DNA from: Morinoia aosen
Lineage: Eukaryota; Arthropoda; Malacostraca; Amphipoda; Talitridae
Assembly (NCBI GenBank): GCA_030386875.1
Contig: CM059559.1
Coordinates: forward strand, 63,254,392 to 63,318,391
Direction of reading: 5' to 3'
DNA: 64,000 bases
Within the stretch, counting starts at the first letter, position 1, and the number at the start of each line of letters is the position of its first letter. Made by a program: the position numbers and the translations under genes. This document shows positions 33,781-44,466 of this stretch, piece after piece. The notes beneath the pieces were generated by a model, which saw nothing but the letters and a program-made list of their open reading frames with translations, did no database searches and was not told the DNA's origin.

Positions 33781-34467
33781 GTTCCAAGACCAAATTTCAT
33801 TACACACTTATATTTGATGGATATTTCTTGTGCTTTTGTGTTTTGCTCAGGGTCCTCGGATGAATCCGATTCTTCAGCAAGTAAAAACACGTGTATGAGA
33901 TATTTCCAGATAAACCTAAGTCAAGGTAAGGACGTTTCTCGTAATTTTCCTGATAAGAAAACTTCTTTATTCTTCCCTGGTTTCTGTATAATAATAGTCT
34001 TACCAAATTTTCCTGCAGAAGATTAGCAGTTTCACCCCTATAGGTACTAGTGTGGATGACTGCTTAATACGCAACTCCTAAATTAAATTGTTGGAAATTA
34101 TTTTGAGTTCCTGCTGGATATATTCATGTGTTTTAATGTTTAAGCACTGCGCATGTGGAGCAAGGCTAAGTTTAGCTTTGTTAGGGTGAGTTATTGCCAT
34201 TTAATGTTCAATTGAACAAAAAAACTTCTCTACCGTTAACGGTCAACTTGAAGTTAATGACACTGTTAGATTATGAGTGGGCTGCAGATCTACAATGTCG
34301 GATTATTTCTACAGTATCGATGGCAAGCGAACTATTGGGAGTTTTTTTTGTAGAAATTGAAATGGCAGCTATAAAGGGAAGTATTTATAGTAACCTGTTC
34401 ATTTTCAATAATGTATATACTGAAGTATAATTGAATTTACACATTCATAATAGTGATGTAACGAGGA

Positions 34468-34520
34468 GCAGTCATGTATCGGTATCGGTATCGGCCATTT
34501 TTACTGGTATCAGTATCGGC
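34468..34520. repeat. TATCGG hexamer repeats
   Basis: GTATCGGTATCGGTATCGGCC at 34474, with further TATCGG copies to 34518; a shorter run recurs at 35989-36000. Both are in the same direction, so they are not terminal inverted repeats. Confidence 0.6.
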
Positions 34521-35075
34521 AAAATTAAACTTCCCAATAATACGTATTCTATCATAAAAATGAAGGTTATAAATCATGAAAGTAAAATTATAATTAAATA
34601 AAGAGCCTATTCATACCTAGTAAATTAGTTACCAAACAGTGAATTACAGCGTTTAATCAGGCCCGCTAACTGAATTTACTACTTAGAACTCCCGATGAGT
34701 CACGTACGGTCAGTAAGTGAAAGCTATGTTGCATGAATAGTTATACATATTAGCGACATAAAATTATAATACTTTTACTACTGAAACCTATATAGTTTGA
34801 CCCAATTTCAATTTCTTAACGTATGTGACGGGCTAACAAAAATCAAATCAATTGAATCAAGTTGAAGGTACATGTTAAAGTTCTTGTATATTCAATATAG
34901 TAGTAGCTGAAAATTCTATTTTAATTTAGCTTGAAAATAGTCAAATATTACGAATCTAATTGTTTAATTTTAATTTATCATGTAAATTACCGTACATTAT
35001 GATTATTGCATTTTTCTTCTCTTTTAAGATGTTTCAAAAATTCACGAATAATCTCATAATTTGTTGCATGTTTGC

Positions 35076-35556
35076 GGTTTGGGGGCCTATCGAATTTTAA
35101 TGTTTTCTATTCGTCGAAGTATGTATTTTGGTGTGAAAAACACGGAAATGATAACCATTTTGCGGAGAAATAATTCATTAGGGGTTACTAACCTATCCTA
35201 ACAAAGGGTATAATTTCAAACATCTCACTATTAATCATAGTGAAAACTTCGTGGGCCCTGCAACAGGTGCACACTCTCAAATGATTGAGAGTGTATAGCA
35301 TAATTTTAAATTGAAAAAAAACGTCTGGAAGGCACTCGCCGGCAAATGATAGACTCGTTTCTGTGTGAGTTTTCGTGGCGAAAACGTACCGAGGAATCGC
35401 AGTATTTTTATAAAATAATAGTGGATATAAGCGAAGTTCAGGCTCAATAAATAATTTATCCACAAAATGGTTATCATTTTCGTGTTTTTCACACCAAAAT
35501 ACAAACTTTGGCAAAAGGAAAACATTAAAATTTGATAGGCCCCAACACCGAAAAGA
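35076..35556. repeat. Inverted repeat with about 90-bp arms (MITE-like)
   Basis: 35076-35164 (GGTTTGGGGGCCTATCGAATTT...) pairs with 35461-35556 as a good reverse complement, including TTTTGGTGTGAAAAACACG and ATGATAACCATTTTG. The roughly 300-bp spacer gives overlapping minus-strand frames with no recognised product. A 481-bp foldback or MITE is the likely nature. Target duplications were not found. Confidence 0.7.
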
Positions 35557-36189
35557 GCCGTGTTTGCCAGCACACTGTGTTAGTACATACGTATATTACT
35601 TGCGTTCACGCTGCTATTTCTGAGACTAAATGTCACATTATATTAATAGTTTACGTATGCACATGGAGAAAAATATCATTTTTAATTAAATTTAGTCAGA
35701 TAATAACCTCAGTTGGCAAATGAAGATTGCTAGACAGCAAATACCTGTTTGCTCATACATGTTGATTACGGTATCATACAAAGTAAAGCGGAAGGATGAC
35801 GCAATCGAAAAACTTTGTGCGGGAAACGAATCAAACGATATAGTTAACATAGCAAGAGCAGTTTTATTATTCCTCGTCGAAAACTTTATTGTCAATATTG
35901 TTATGTTAATAGATATATTAGTAAATAATTTAATTAAAACACCCATGTAGGGCTTATAATGGTTTTATTCTAATATATTTGTAAAAGTATCGGTATCGGT
36001 TGTACTATCAGTCAAAGCTAATTTATATTAGAAATACATGTACAATTATAAAATTTATAAATAAAATTATATTTAAAAAAACTACTCCACCACATTCCTA
36101 TCGAGGTGTTGAAGAAAAAGGTTATAGTAATAAAAGATCCTCTAATGGGTATCAAGAAGGGGCAAGTCTCAAAACATTTTAAAATAACA

Positions 36190-36400
36190 GCATACTATTA
36201 GTTTATAGTATAAATAAAGGATATTGTTGTAATTGATGCCACAGTACTCTAAAGCTGTATGCGTTTTTCGTCTTCATTGATTAAAGTATCGTAACATTAT
36301 GGATTTAAGTATGACATATAACTGTTATTGATGCCGCAGTACTTTAAAGCTTAACTCGTTAACTCGTTATATTCTCATATTTGATTAAAGTATCGTAAAA
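36190..36400 (+). repeat. Diverged tandem duplication, unit about 105 bp
   Basis: The run ATTGATGCC(A/G)CAGTACT(C/T)TAAAGCT, then TTGATTAAAGTATCGTAA, occurs at 36231-36297 and again at 36327-36395, in the same direction. Confidence 0.6.
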
Positions 36401-36478
36401 ATATGATTATTGGTAGAGAAACATTACCAAAGAGCAACATATGTGACGAGCATAATTTGCGAACTATTGCCCCAATTA

Positions 36479-36514
36479 CGAGAGGTGGTGAACGAAAAGT
36501 TCGCCACCTCTCGA
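36479..36514. repeat. Short near-perfect hairpin
   Basis: CGAGAGGTGGTGAAC pairs with GTTCGCCACCTCTCG around a short AAAA-type loop, with one mismatch. It lies within an unrecognised open frame (36410-36595). Confidence 0.7.
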
Positions 36515-37039
36515 CTAAATCTCTTAACTTGCCTGCACACTATTACAGTCCCTCTCTTCCACTTTGAAACTCTAATTAACAATAATACTGCGTGAGATCA
36601 GCCTATTTTTCATTTTATGAACATTTAGACGCATTTTCAACTATGTAGCGTAGACCCTTGCATTGTCTGTTCACAGGCCTCGATTCTTTAGTAGTCTTAT
36701 ACATCTACATAGATTTTTGTCTTCATCTGCCCCCACAAACTCTTAAATCAATATGCACCTAAAAGGGTTAAAACTGAAGTAATTGAAAGCAATGAAATAT
36801 TCAATATATTTGTATATTACAAAATAACCAAACTCAAAACAACTATTTACACACACCTTAAGCCCGCGCCACACCTTGCATTACGTCAATGCTACTTGTA
36901 ACTGTATTGGTGTCGGAGAACAACCGCTGCTGACTGACGGGCTTCTGCAAGAGCGCGCGGTGTCGCGACAATCAGTTGCCCATCTGCTTTGAGAGGGAGA
37001 GGATGTCTGATGATGTGCTGTGCGAGGCAGCTGCGCTCT

Positions 37040-37363
37040 GGAGCGTAGTAGCTGTGTGTGCGCCCAATAAATTTGTCCCCAAAAAATGTAGAGAAAATAG
37101 TTCTTGCCTGCACAGCCTTGCACAATTTTTTGCGCAGGGAACATGAATCGACTTACACACCAATAGGTAGTTTGAACGTTGAAAATATTGTAGAAGGAAA
37201 AGTAACTGCCGCAACATGGCGTGATAACAGGCAGCTATTGCCCATAGAGAGAATGTGCAGAAATCCCCCCAATGAGGCGAAAAATGTGAGACTGGAGTTC
37301 ATGAACTATTTCAATCAGGAAGGAGCTGTACCATGGCAAAATCGTATGTGTGGTATACACTAG
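37040..37363 (+). pseudogene. Harbinger transposase C-terminal fragment
   Basis: From about 37058 the frame reads PINLSPKNVEKIVLACTALHNFLR, the conserved end of the HARBI1-type nuclease domain (the ALHNFLR block). A WRDN segment and an FMNYFNQEGAVPWQ end at 37363 follow, as in full proteins. It is uninterrupted over these 100 codons, but the left terminal repeat is only about 200 bp upstream, so about 250 residues including the DDE residues are missing. Confidence 0.8.
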
Positions 37364-37805
37364 AGAGAATTTTTTTTATCGTTCCTTATTACGAGAATTA
37401 AATTGCTTCCTCCTTACGTTACAATCAATAAAAGGACATATTTGTATAACTATCTTGTCTGTTTGCCTATGATTTGTTTCAATTCGGAATAAAGGGAAAT
37501 CTAAAATGTCTTTCAGGTAGAAATATACATATACGTTTAAAATAAAATATTGATCATGTGCATAACACAAAATTGTATGTGTGGTATACACTAGAGAAAT
37601 TTTTTTTTACCGTCTCTTATTACGAGAATTAAATTGCTTCCTCCTTACGTTACACTCAATGAAAGGACATATTTGTATAACTATAACTATCTTGTCTGTT
37701 TGCCTATGATTTGTTTCAATTCGGAATAAAGGGAAATCTAAAATGTATTTCAGGTAGAAATATACATATATGTTTAAACTAAAATATTGATCATGTGCAT
37801 AATAC
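37341..37805 (+). repeat. Tandem duplication, 231-bp unit
   Basis: 37341-37571 is repeated at 37572-37805 with a few changes and a short insertion (an extra CTATAA). The unit starts at the last codons of the Harbinger fragment (ATCGTATGTGTGG / ATTGTATGTGTGG) and covers its 3' flank, so it arose after the element formed. Confidence 0.9.
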
Positions 37806-38499
37806 ACATATTTTCTTACTATGTTAGATGTTATTCCATCCTCCGATGATGAAGCGCAGATAGATGAAGGTGCAACGTCATCTCCCTAGATAAAAAAGGC
37901 GAAAGAATTGACAATGTTTCTGTCATATATAATTATATCAATGATAGGTCTTTTTGTTGTTGCTCCTATTAACAATCTCGCGCATTAAGACCCTATGATT
38001 TCTAAAAGCTTATTTGAATGTTTTGAAAAGTTTAATCGAACATCAATCACAATTTCGCAGCATATACGATATGATCTAATTCATGTAGTTCAGCATCACT
38101 AGTGTGAATGGACAAATTTTTAACACGAGCGTGGAATAGGTGGAGACTGATACAGAATGAGCACGATAAAGACTCCCCAAGTACTGTGTGACAGGACATA
38201 CTTTGGGCTAAAATTGTTTATTCCCATAAATAAAACTCTCTCATTAATAGTTCCTTTTTCGAACAGAAGTTTTGACCTGGAATTCACGTAAAAATGCCCT
38301 CATAGCTGATTATGCCAAAATTTAAAAAATAATATAACAAACGTGTTACATACCTATGTACTAATAAAGAATTGATGAGCTTTAACGGAAATTTCAACAC
38401 TCAGGTTATCAAGATACAGTCATATTTTTTACAATATCAACAAATTACAGAAATTATATCTTGAACCATATAATATCAAAAGCATCGTCAACATTGCAA

Positions 38500-38955
38500 T
38501 TACCTCACCTTTTCTAAAATGATATTAGTGTCAATGTACAGGTAAGAAAAATATAAAATTACGGATTGGTGCTCGGTAGTTTCAGCATCTAAATTTGAAG
38601 TTGAGGCTCGAATGGTGTCTCCCTCTGCCAAAAAGTACAGCTCCTTAAAACACCAAAGTTTGGGATTGTAGACTTCTTCTGTCCCAACACCAGACTTCTT
38701 GGACGCCTTCATCGCAGCCATTTCTCTGTGGAACTGAGTTTTTAGGGTGTGGATCTTTTTCATAATGTCTGCGTGTTGCACAATACAATTCACAGCAGCC
38801 AACTTTTCTCGCACGCTTTCGCAGCTTGCACTTTTTAAGTTCCTCATTTTATATTCCCTGCTCTTCACATTCCAAAGGCAAGGGTGCTGTTTAAAAATTT
38901 CAATGAAGTCCGACGTGCTGCTCTTCGTCCACTCGAAAGGTTTTGCTTCAGTCAT
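38500..38955 (-). CDS. MADF-domain protein of PIF/Harbinger element
   Basis: I take the ATG at 38955 as the start. The frame is open further upstream to 39252, but that part runs past the element end at 39154. The protein is 151 residues. Residues about 10-105 form a MADF (Myb/SANT-like) domain: FIEIFKQHPCLWN, REYKMRNLKSASCESV, MKKIHTLKTQFHREM and YNPKLWCFKELYFL. Such proteins accompany PIF/Harbinger transposases and help DNA binding and nuclear import. The stop at 38500-38502 overlaps AAAAGGTGAGG, a good splice donor, so the last residues may be intron read-through and a second exon may have existed. No stop lies within the domain. Confidence 0.75.
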   Translation of the reverse strand: MTEAKPFEWTKSSTSDFIEIFKQHPCLWNVKSREYKMRNLKSASCESVREKLAAVNCIVQHADIMKKIHTLKTQFHREMAAMKASKKSGVGTEEVYNPKLWCFKELYFLAEGDTIRASTSNLDAETTEHQSVILYFSYLYIDTNIILEKVR

Positions 38956-39157
38956 CGCGGAACGCGCCACCGAAACTACAACCGTACGCAATGCCTCTTT
39001 GAAACACACTGACTCTGTCGAGTGCGCCGTCGTCCAGCTACATGAATCAGGCCGGCTGAACTTTCGTTCCTGATGCAGCCGAGCGGCTGAGAGAGCTCTG
39101 GGCAACTCGTCGGTGCGGCATGGAGCACTCGAAGTTGCAAGGTGTGGCGGTGCCTTA

Positions 39158-42100
39158 AGAGATTTACTTGATGTGACTGCAATGTTTGAAGAGGTGAAAA
39201 CGCCAACTCGCCTCTGCAGCAGTTTTTTCAGGCAACGGAGAAATTCTAACATTTCTTTCAGTTGGCCACCGAACTTTTTTCACAGCTTCCAGAAAATATT
39301 TAATTCGACAGAAGAACTTGCTTCCAGTACTTTTTTCCTGAAAAAACTACTTTCTAGGAAGTAAATTTTTGAATATCAAAGAAACCAAGATATATAATGA
39401 AAAGCATTCTATCCTTTGTACTGTGGTATAAATACCATTACAAAATAAACGATTCACATAACAGAATTAAAAAAATTAAACTCAGCTTCAACTCTCATTA
39501 CCAAAGAGAGTAACGGTCATTCGACACAAAATTGTTAAAAAACTTACATCCAGTACAAATTATAAATTTGCCAACACATAGAACGTTCAAACATCTGCAT
39601 AAAAATCAATAAAATCTCAATTCACAGTTTTTAAGCAATACATGCGAATCACGCAGTCACATCACCTCTGGCAACATTACAAACTAATCAACTGCCAGAG
39701 CAGCAGCGCCAGCGCGCTGGTACGGACTACAAGTTCGAAACTTCGAATGCGTCGAATCAGCTCATAGAGCAAGTTTTTAGGGTAAATTGACTTACAGACG
39801 GTAACGTTTGAATGTTCGAAACAAACTTTTGGAAGAGTTCATTGTACTTGACTGTAAAATATTGCAATTTCACGTGTTCTTGGAAAGCTGTAAGGGTGTA
39901 ATACATAATAGTTTTTTGTTATTCAATTTTACTTCACACTGGCTAGACTAGGGTAATTTGCAGATTGGCCGTCGACTGGCCTTCGATTGATAGACGATGT
40001 TCTTAATTCATCGACCTCATGTTTACCGAACTCTTGACAAATCCCTTGTGAACTTCTTTTCCAAGTGTTTTTTTCTTATTATATGCCTGCCTTCCCAGCA
40101 TATTTCGTTGTTGGGTAAATCTTTGTTCTAAATTGAGTAAAAATAATAACCAATATTCAGTTTTCGTCGGAAGTGTTGTGGTGCGTGACGTGTGTTTAGC
40201 ACGCATGTATGATTTAATATATAAAAAGCAAGAGTGTAATAATGTCTCCAACTTTCTCATGTTCTCTCTCTTTCTTTCAACCTAACGAATATTTATTTGT
40301 GCGAAGTCATCAGAATGTAATAATTAGTGTTTCATCAATTTTGTATGTATTATTCTTATCTTACATACTCTTATATATCTGAAAAGAAACTTCAGCTACG
40401 CACGACTGCCTCGGAATAAAAAATATTTTAATATAAATTAAAAATCAATGTTACTTGAATTGTGAACTATGCCAATTTATTATGGCGTTACTTTTTCAAA
40501 CGAAAATCAATTTCATTACTTGTTAGAATATATGATTTCCTTATTACCACACGTAATTCTTTGCAACGTAATTAGCAAAATTTTAGCGATGTTATGCGAT
40601 ATTTCGTTTAGGAAACTGCAGCGAGTAACATCAGGAAAATTCCTATTAGAATCTATCATAATAAAATACTTTTTCGCTTAGCACTGTTTGAAATTTATGA
40701 TCTTTTTGAAATAATTAGCATTGTCAACATCACGATATCTTCACCATAAAAAATAGAACGACGTAGAACAAAATTTAGGAAAACGATTAATCTTAGGGAT
40801 AATTCAGGTCACTATGATTCGTGATTTATCAATTTCATTTCATGTTACTTCTCATTTTCGAAATTTCCAAATTATATTTGAATTCATTAGAATGTGTTTA
40901 GAGCTAAAAAGTATAACACTGATTTCACTAATGAATCTTATTTCTCAATGTAAACTCTTGCACAGCTAAGAATATATATTGATGTCCTCTCAGTAAGTAG
41001 CACTTCTCTTCTGAGAGAAATAGATTACTGGGATTGTAGTAACGTGTTTGACTTATCTAGTATTGAAGAATGAAATAAAAACTAACCCATAACAATGGCA
41101 TGGTAAAATACATAAATGAACACAAGTAAACGCACCTATTCTACAGGACAGGACAGTTAAGTCTTCAGTTTCAATGTTGTGAATATTTTTGGTAAACTAT
41201 GAAAATTGAAAAAAATGTGCGAAATACAGTTTCAAGCTTGATGCATTGTCCGCAACAATGTCATAACACACGTTTCATGGAGATAATCCAATGGTATTTG
41301 AATGGCTGTATACAACAGATGGCCGTCTTCAAATATTACGGCCATTAACCAACTGAAAATTTTGCACCCTCAAATCATAACTGGCCGGCTTAGAATGTCA
41401 GGTCCGAGCTCGACCGAGCGCAGTAGAGAGCGCAGAAAGAGAGCTATAAGGCCGAGACGGCCGACTCGCCTTTAATTCATACTTGATCGACTGTCTCGTC
41501 CTTAATTCACCGGCGACACGTAAATGGTTTTCTATTGGGTAATGAAGTGAAAAATAATGCCATGCGCACAGAATCTTCAGCAATGCTAATACATCACAAA
41601 CCCAAAATGCGAAAAACGTGATACCGTTAATATTATGTTATAAATTGTAGTTTATACTAGGTATTTCCAGAGCTTTACTTTTTATGTGGGTAATATAGTT
41701 TCCTGGAGATTAGAAATTATTTGCATAAAGATCTATGGCTGTACTTAACAATGTACGTAGAGTTCATCCATTTTTCATTTGTTTTGGATCGGTCATAAGA
41801 CTCAATACAAAAAGCAGGAAAAAATGTGGCATTGGTCTGCATTTTTCATCCCGAAATGTTTTACTTTTTTATAACAATTAATATTTATGTATCGTGAACA
41901 CTAGTTATGTAAACCTAAACTTCGATTTTGTCCGCCACAGCGCTTTGTGTGTTTGTTTGAGTTATTTATCGATCGACATTTGAAACATATTTGGTAATTT
42001 TAATGGAATGTAGTCATTTTATTCACATTTCCAGAATAGAGATGTTCAGATAAATCATTCATTAATTAACATATCCCCAGGAACTTTAAAAAAGCTACCA

Positions 42101-42200
42101 ATGGGACTTGAATAAAGGCAAAGCCAGTACTATTATTAAAGACTATACGGTAATTATTAGATTGCCCTCATTGATATTTTCTATGGTAAACAGGAAGTAT
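39158..42200. other. Unassigned interior of the old hAT
   Basis: No gene is recognised. TTTTAGGGTAAA at 39776-39787 and CTAGGGTAATTT at 39948-39959 are isolated copies of the hAT subterminal motif. They may mark part of the old 3' trailer or a further non-autonomous relative. The rest is AT-rich. Confidence 0.35.
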
Positions 42201-42290
42201 TCTAGGGTAAACTACATGCCAGCCTAGGGTAAAGAGATTGACGAGCTAGGAAGGCCTGGCAGCAGGTCTCAATCCACATTCATTAGTGCT

Positions 42291-43460
42291 CATGGAGCTA
42301 GGATATATGGAGGGAGCATAGCGCACTCCGATCGGGCTCAATTTGGCTGCAAAAGTTGAAAGACTCGGGCAGTGTGAATGCCCGACACGTCACAATTCTG
42401 AGCCAACCACAGACGCTTGGCTGAAGTTGGCTCCTCCCACCTCCTCTACCACTCCCCTCCCATTTTCCGAAGCAAGATTAGTCCCACACCACAAGTCATA
42501 GGGTGAGGCGTGCGTGCAAGTCGCTCCAATTTGTTATAATCAAGGGCCTGTAATCTTCATAGTTTTCAACTCTTAATGTACCTTTCCTAGAAATTTTGAT
42601 ATTATTAAGTGTCCGAAAGTGAGGAAACCAATTTATTATCTTTCGGAGTCTTAGAATCCCAAATTAATGATTAGAGATTAACTCAACAGCTGGAAGAGCA
42701 TTCAGCGAGCGTGTGCGCACTCTCGCGTAGTCAGTAGGTAACTGCATGGAGCTAGGATATACTGGAGGGAGCATAGCCGATTCCAATCGGGTTCAAATTA
42801 GCTGCAAAAGTTGGGAGACTGGGGCATTGGCAAGGCCCCACACGTGAGCCAACCACAGACGCTTGGCTGAAGTTGGCTCCTCCTCGCCTCCTCACCTCCT
42901 CTACAATTCGCCCTCCCTGGCCTCCCATTTTCCAAAGCAAGATTAGTACCGCTCCACAAGTCAAAGGATGAGGTGCGCGTGCAAGTCACTCTCTAATTTG
43001 TTATATTCAAGGGCCTGTAATCTTTATAGTTTTCAACTCTTAATGAATCTTTGCTAGTAATTTTGATATTATAAAGTGTCCTCAAGTTAGGAAACACAAT
43101 TTATTATCTTTCGGAGTCTTAGAATCCCAAATTAATGATTACCGATAAACTCAGCAGCTGGAAGAGCATTCAGCGAGCGTGTGCGCATCCTGGCGTAGTT
43201 GGTAGGTAACTGGCTTCCGTGCTGACGGCACACTTGCGAGACGGCTATTGGTTACCACAGACAGAGGATAAATCTCAAAAACTGGTTCTCTTCACAGACG
43301 GCTATGCTCCCTCCATATATACTCCCTCCACGGGTAACTGGCTTCCGTGCTGACGTCACACTTGCGAGACGGCTATTGGTTACCACAGACAGAGGAGAAA
43401 TCTCAAAAACTGGTTCTCTTCACAGACGGCTATGCTCCCTCCATATATCCTAGCTCCATG
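42291..43460. mobile_element. MITE A (8-bp duplication TTAGTGCT), interrupted by MITE B
   Basis: The terminal inverted repeats are CATGGAGCTAGGATATATGG at 42291 and its exact reverse complement ending at 43460. The duplication TTAGTGCT lies at 42283-42290 and 43461-43468. Subtracting MITE B and its duplication leaves about 574 bp, which matches the size of B and of the copy at 63358. Non-coding. An 8-bp duplication fits hAT or P-type transposases; the CATG start resembles P-type ends, but the superfamily is open. Confidence 0.9.
42745..43332. mobile_element. MITE B, same family, inserted in MITE A
   Basis: 588 bp from CATGGAGCTAGG (42745) to CCTCCACG (43332), with the perfect 8-bp duplication GGTAACTG at 42737-42744 and 43333-43340. 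The internal sequence parallels MITE A. The GGTAACTGGCTTCCGTGCTG segment after the insertion is the resumed 3' part of A. B keeps the right-end variant CGTGGAGGGAGTATATATGG (read inverted), also seen in the copy at 63358. Confidence 0.9.
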
Positions 43461-43649
43461 TTAGTGCTCTGGCAGTCATTGGAAGAGGTTGTCTAGCAGG
43501 CGGCGTATGGGGTTGGTGTCCCTCAACTAGCGTGTTACACATTTTTTGGGTAGCTAAATAATAGTATTACTTTTTCAATGCACATATTATTGCCTTACAT
43601 ATGATTTAGTTTTACTTTGTTATATTTTCAGATTCTCCAATGGTTTCAA

Positions 43650-43990
43650 GCACGTCAAAACATCGAGGATGCCTCAACAAGGCCAATTTTTTTTGCTACG
43701 TGTGGATCACGCAAGACGACCTGAATGATCTTGTTACCAGATTACCAAGCCAGTATTGAAAAGTTGCTGAAGTCTTACGAGGATATAGGGTGCCGAATAT
43801 AACTCAAGATTTTTTCTATATTCCCACCTCAACTTCTTCTAGCCAAGCCTTCGAGCAGTGGGTGATGAGCATAAAGAAATATTTTACCAAGTTATTACGA
43901 AGGTGCAGAGCAACCATCAATGCAAATGGAACCCTGGCATGATGGGAGATTTCTGCTGGATGCTCTTGCGTGACATCCCGTAGGCAAAAT
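43650..43990 (+). pseudogene. Possible remnant of a Cys-rich arthropod repeat gene
   Basis: After TATTTTCAG (acceptor-like, about 43631) the reading SKHRGCLNKANFFCYV is followed by a frame change and a broken peptide to about 43990. An RGC-x2-N-x2-FCYVCG start is, from memory, a feature of a multi-copy family of uncharacterised arthropod proteins. The evidence is one short motif, so this is tentative. Confidence 0.2.
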
Positions 43991-44295
43991 ACACCAGATC
44001 TTCTAAGAAAACACACTTTTGACTGTATAAGGTACTATGAATTGTGTAATTGTATCATCCAAGTATATTGATTCAATCAGTGTTCGTTTCTATCTTGTTT
44101 TATCTGTTATGAGCTGCTGCAACTCTAGGAATGTGCACATGCATTCTCTGTTTATACTAAAATGAGACTATTCAAAAGTCCGAAAACTAGAGGTGATAGA
44201 GCAAAACTATTTATAAATTTGAATTCAGCACACCCAAATTAGCAAAAGACACCTATCCCCTTTTTTGCCTCAGACCAAATTTTTTTTTGTAAACA

Positions 44296-44355
44296 ACCAA
44301 GACTATGGTCAGCTGTAAATAGTTGCAACTATTTACAGCTGACCATAGTCTTGGT
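44296..44355. repeat. Perfect 60-bp palindrome
   Basis: Every base of 44296-44325 pairs with 44326-44355 with no loop, centred on TTG|CAA. It begins ACCAAGACTATGGTCAG. No mismatch. Confidence 0.95.
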
Positions 44356-44466
44356 GGCTGTTGCATTTCAACTAATCACAGATGCCGTTTTATATGTTTA
44401 GAGGCCGGATTGGGTAGCATTGAAGTCATTACAGTCTGATCTGATTATACAACTATACATGCATCA

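Larger units (their letters stand above)
36861..39154. mobile_element. PIF/Harbinger element, internally deleted, two ORFs
   Basis: The left end GCCCGCGCCACACCTTGCA (36862) matches the reverse complement of the right end GCAAGGTGTGGCGGTGCC (39137-39154), with TTA outside both ends (36858-36860, 39155-39157). Length 2294 bp. Inside are the C-terminus of a Harbinger transposase on the + strand and a MADF-domain protein on the - strand. This is the classic PIF/Harbinger pair of a DDE nuclease and a Myb/SANT-like DNA-binding partner. The N-terminal and catalytic part of the transposase is deleted. The element lies inside the old hAT at 26377-42258. Confidence 0.8.
26377..42258 (+). mobile_element. 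Decayed third hAT relative, expanded by nested insertions (15.9 kb)
   Basis: The left end at 26377 reads CAGTGCTTCCACT as in the intact copies, followed by the same spacing of AGGGTA motifs (to about 26475). The right end at 42258 reads GGAAGGCCTG and is preceded by three (A/T)GGGTA-type motifs spaced 21, 22 and 33 bp to the end. The intact copies have 20, 23 and 33. The outer 8-mers GCATCAGG (26369-26376) and GCAGCAGG (42259-42266) match at 7 of 8. A broken transposase follows the left end. Everything from about 27577 to about 39700 is later insertion: AT-rich repeats, hairpins, a Penelope-like cluster and a Harbinger element. It is related to, but much older than, the intact copies. Confidence 0.75.

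Noticed and set aside
34468..36000. hAT-like element bounded by TATCGGTATCGG runs
   Set aside because: The two runs are in the same direction rather than inverted, and no 8-bp duplication matches at the outer ends.
38956..39252. N-terminal extension of the MADF protein
   Set aside because: It crosses the right end of the Harbinger element at 39154 into flanking DNA, so it cannot belong to the element's gene.
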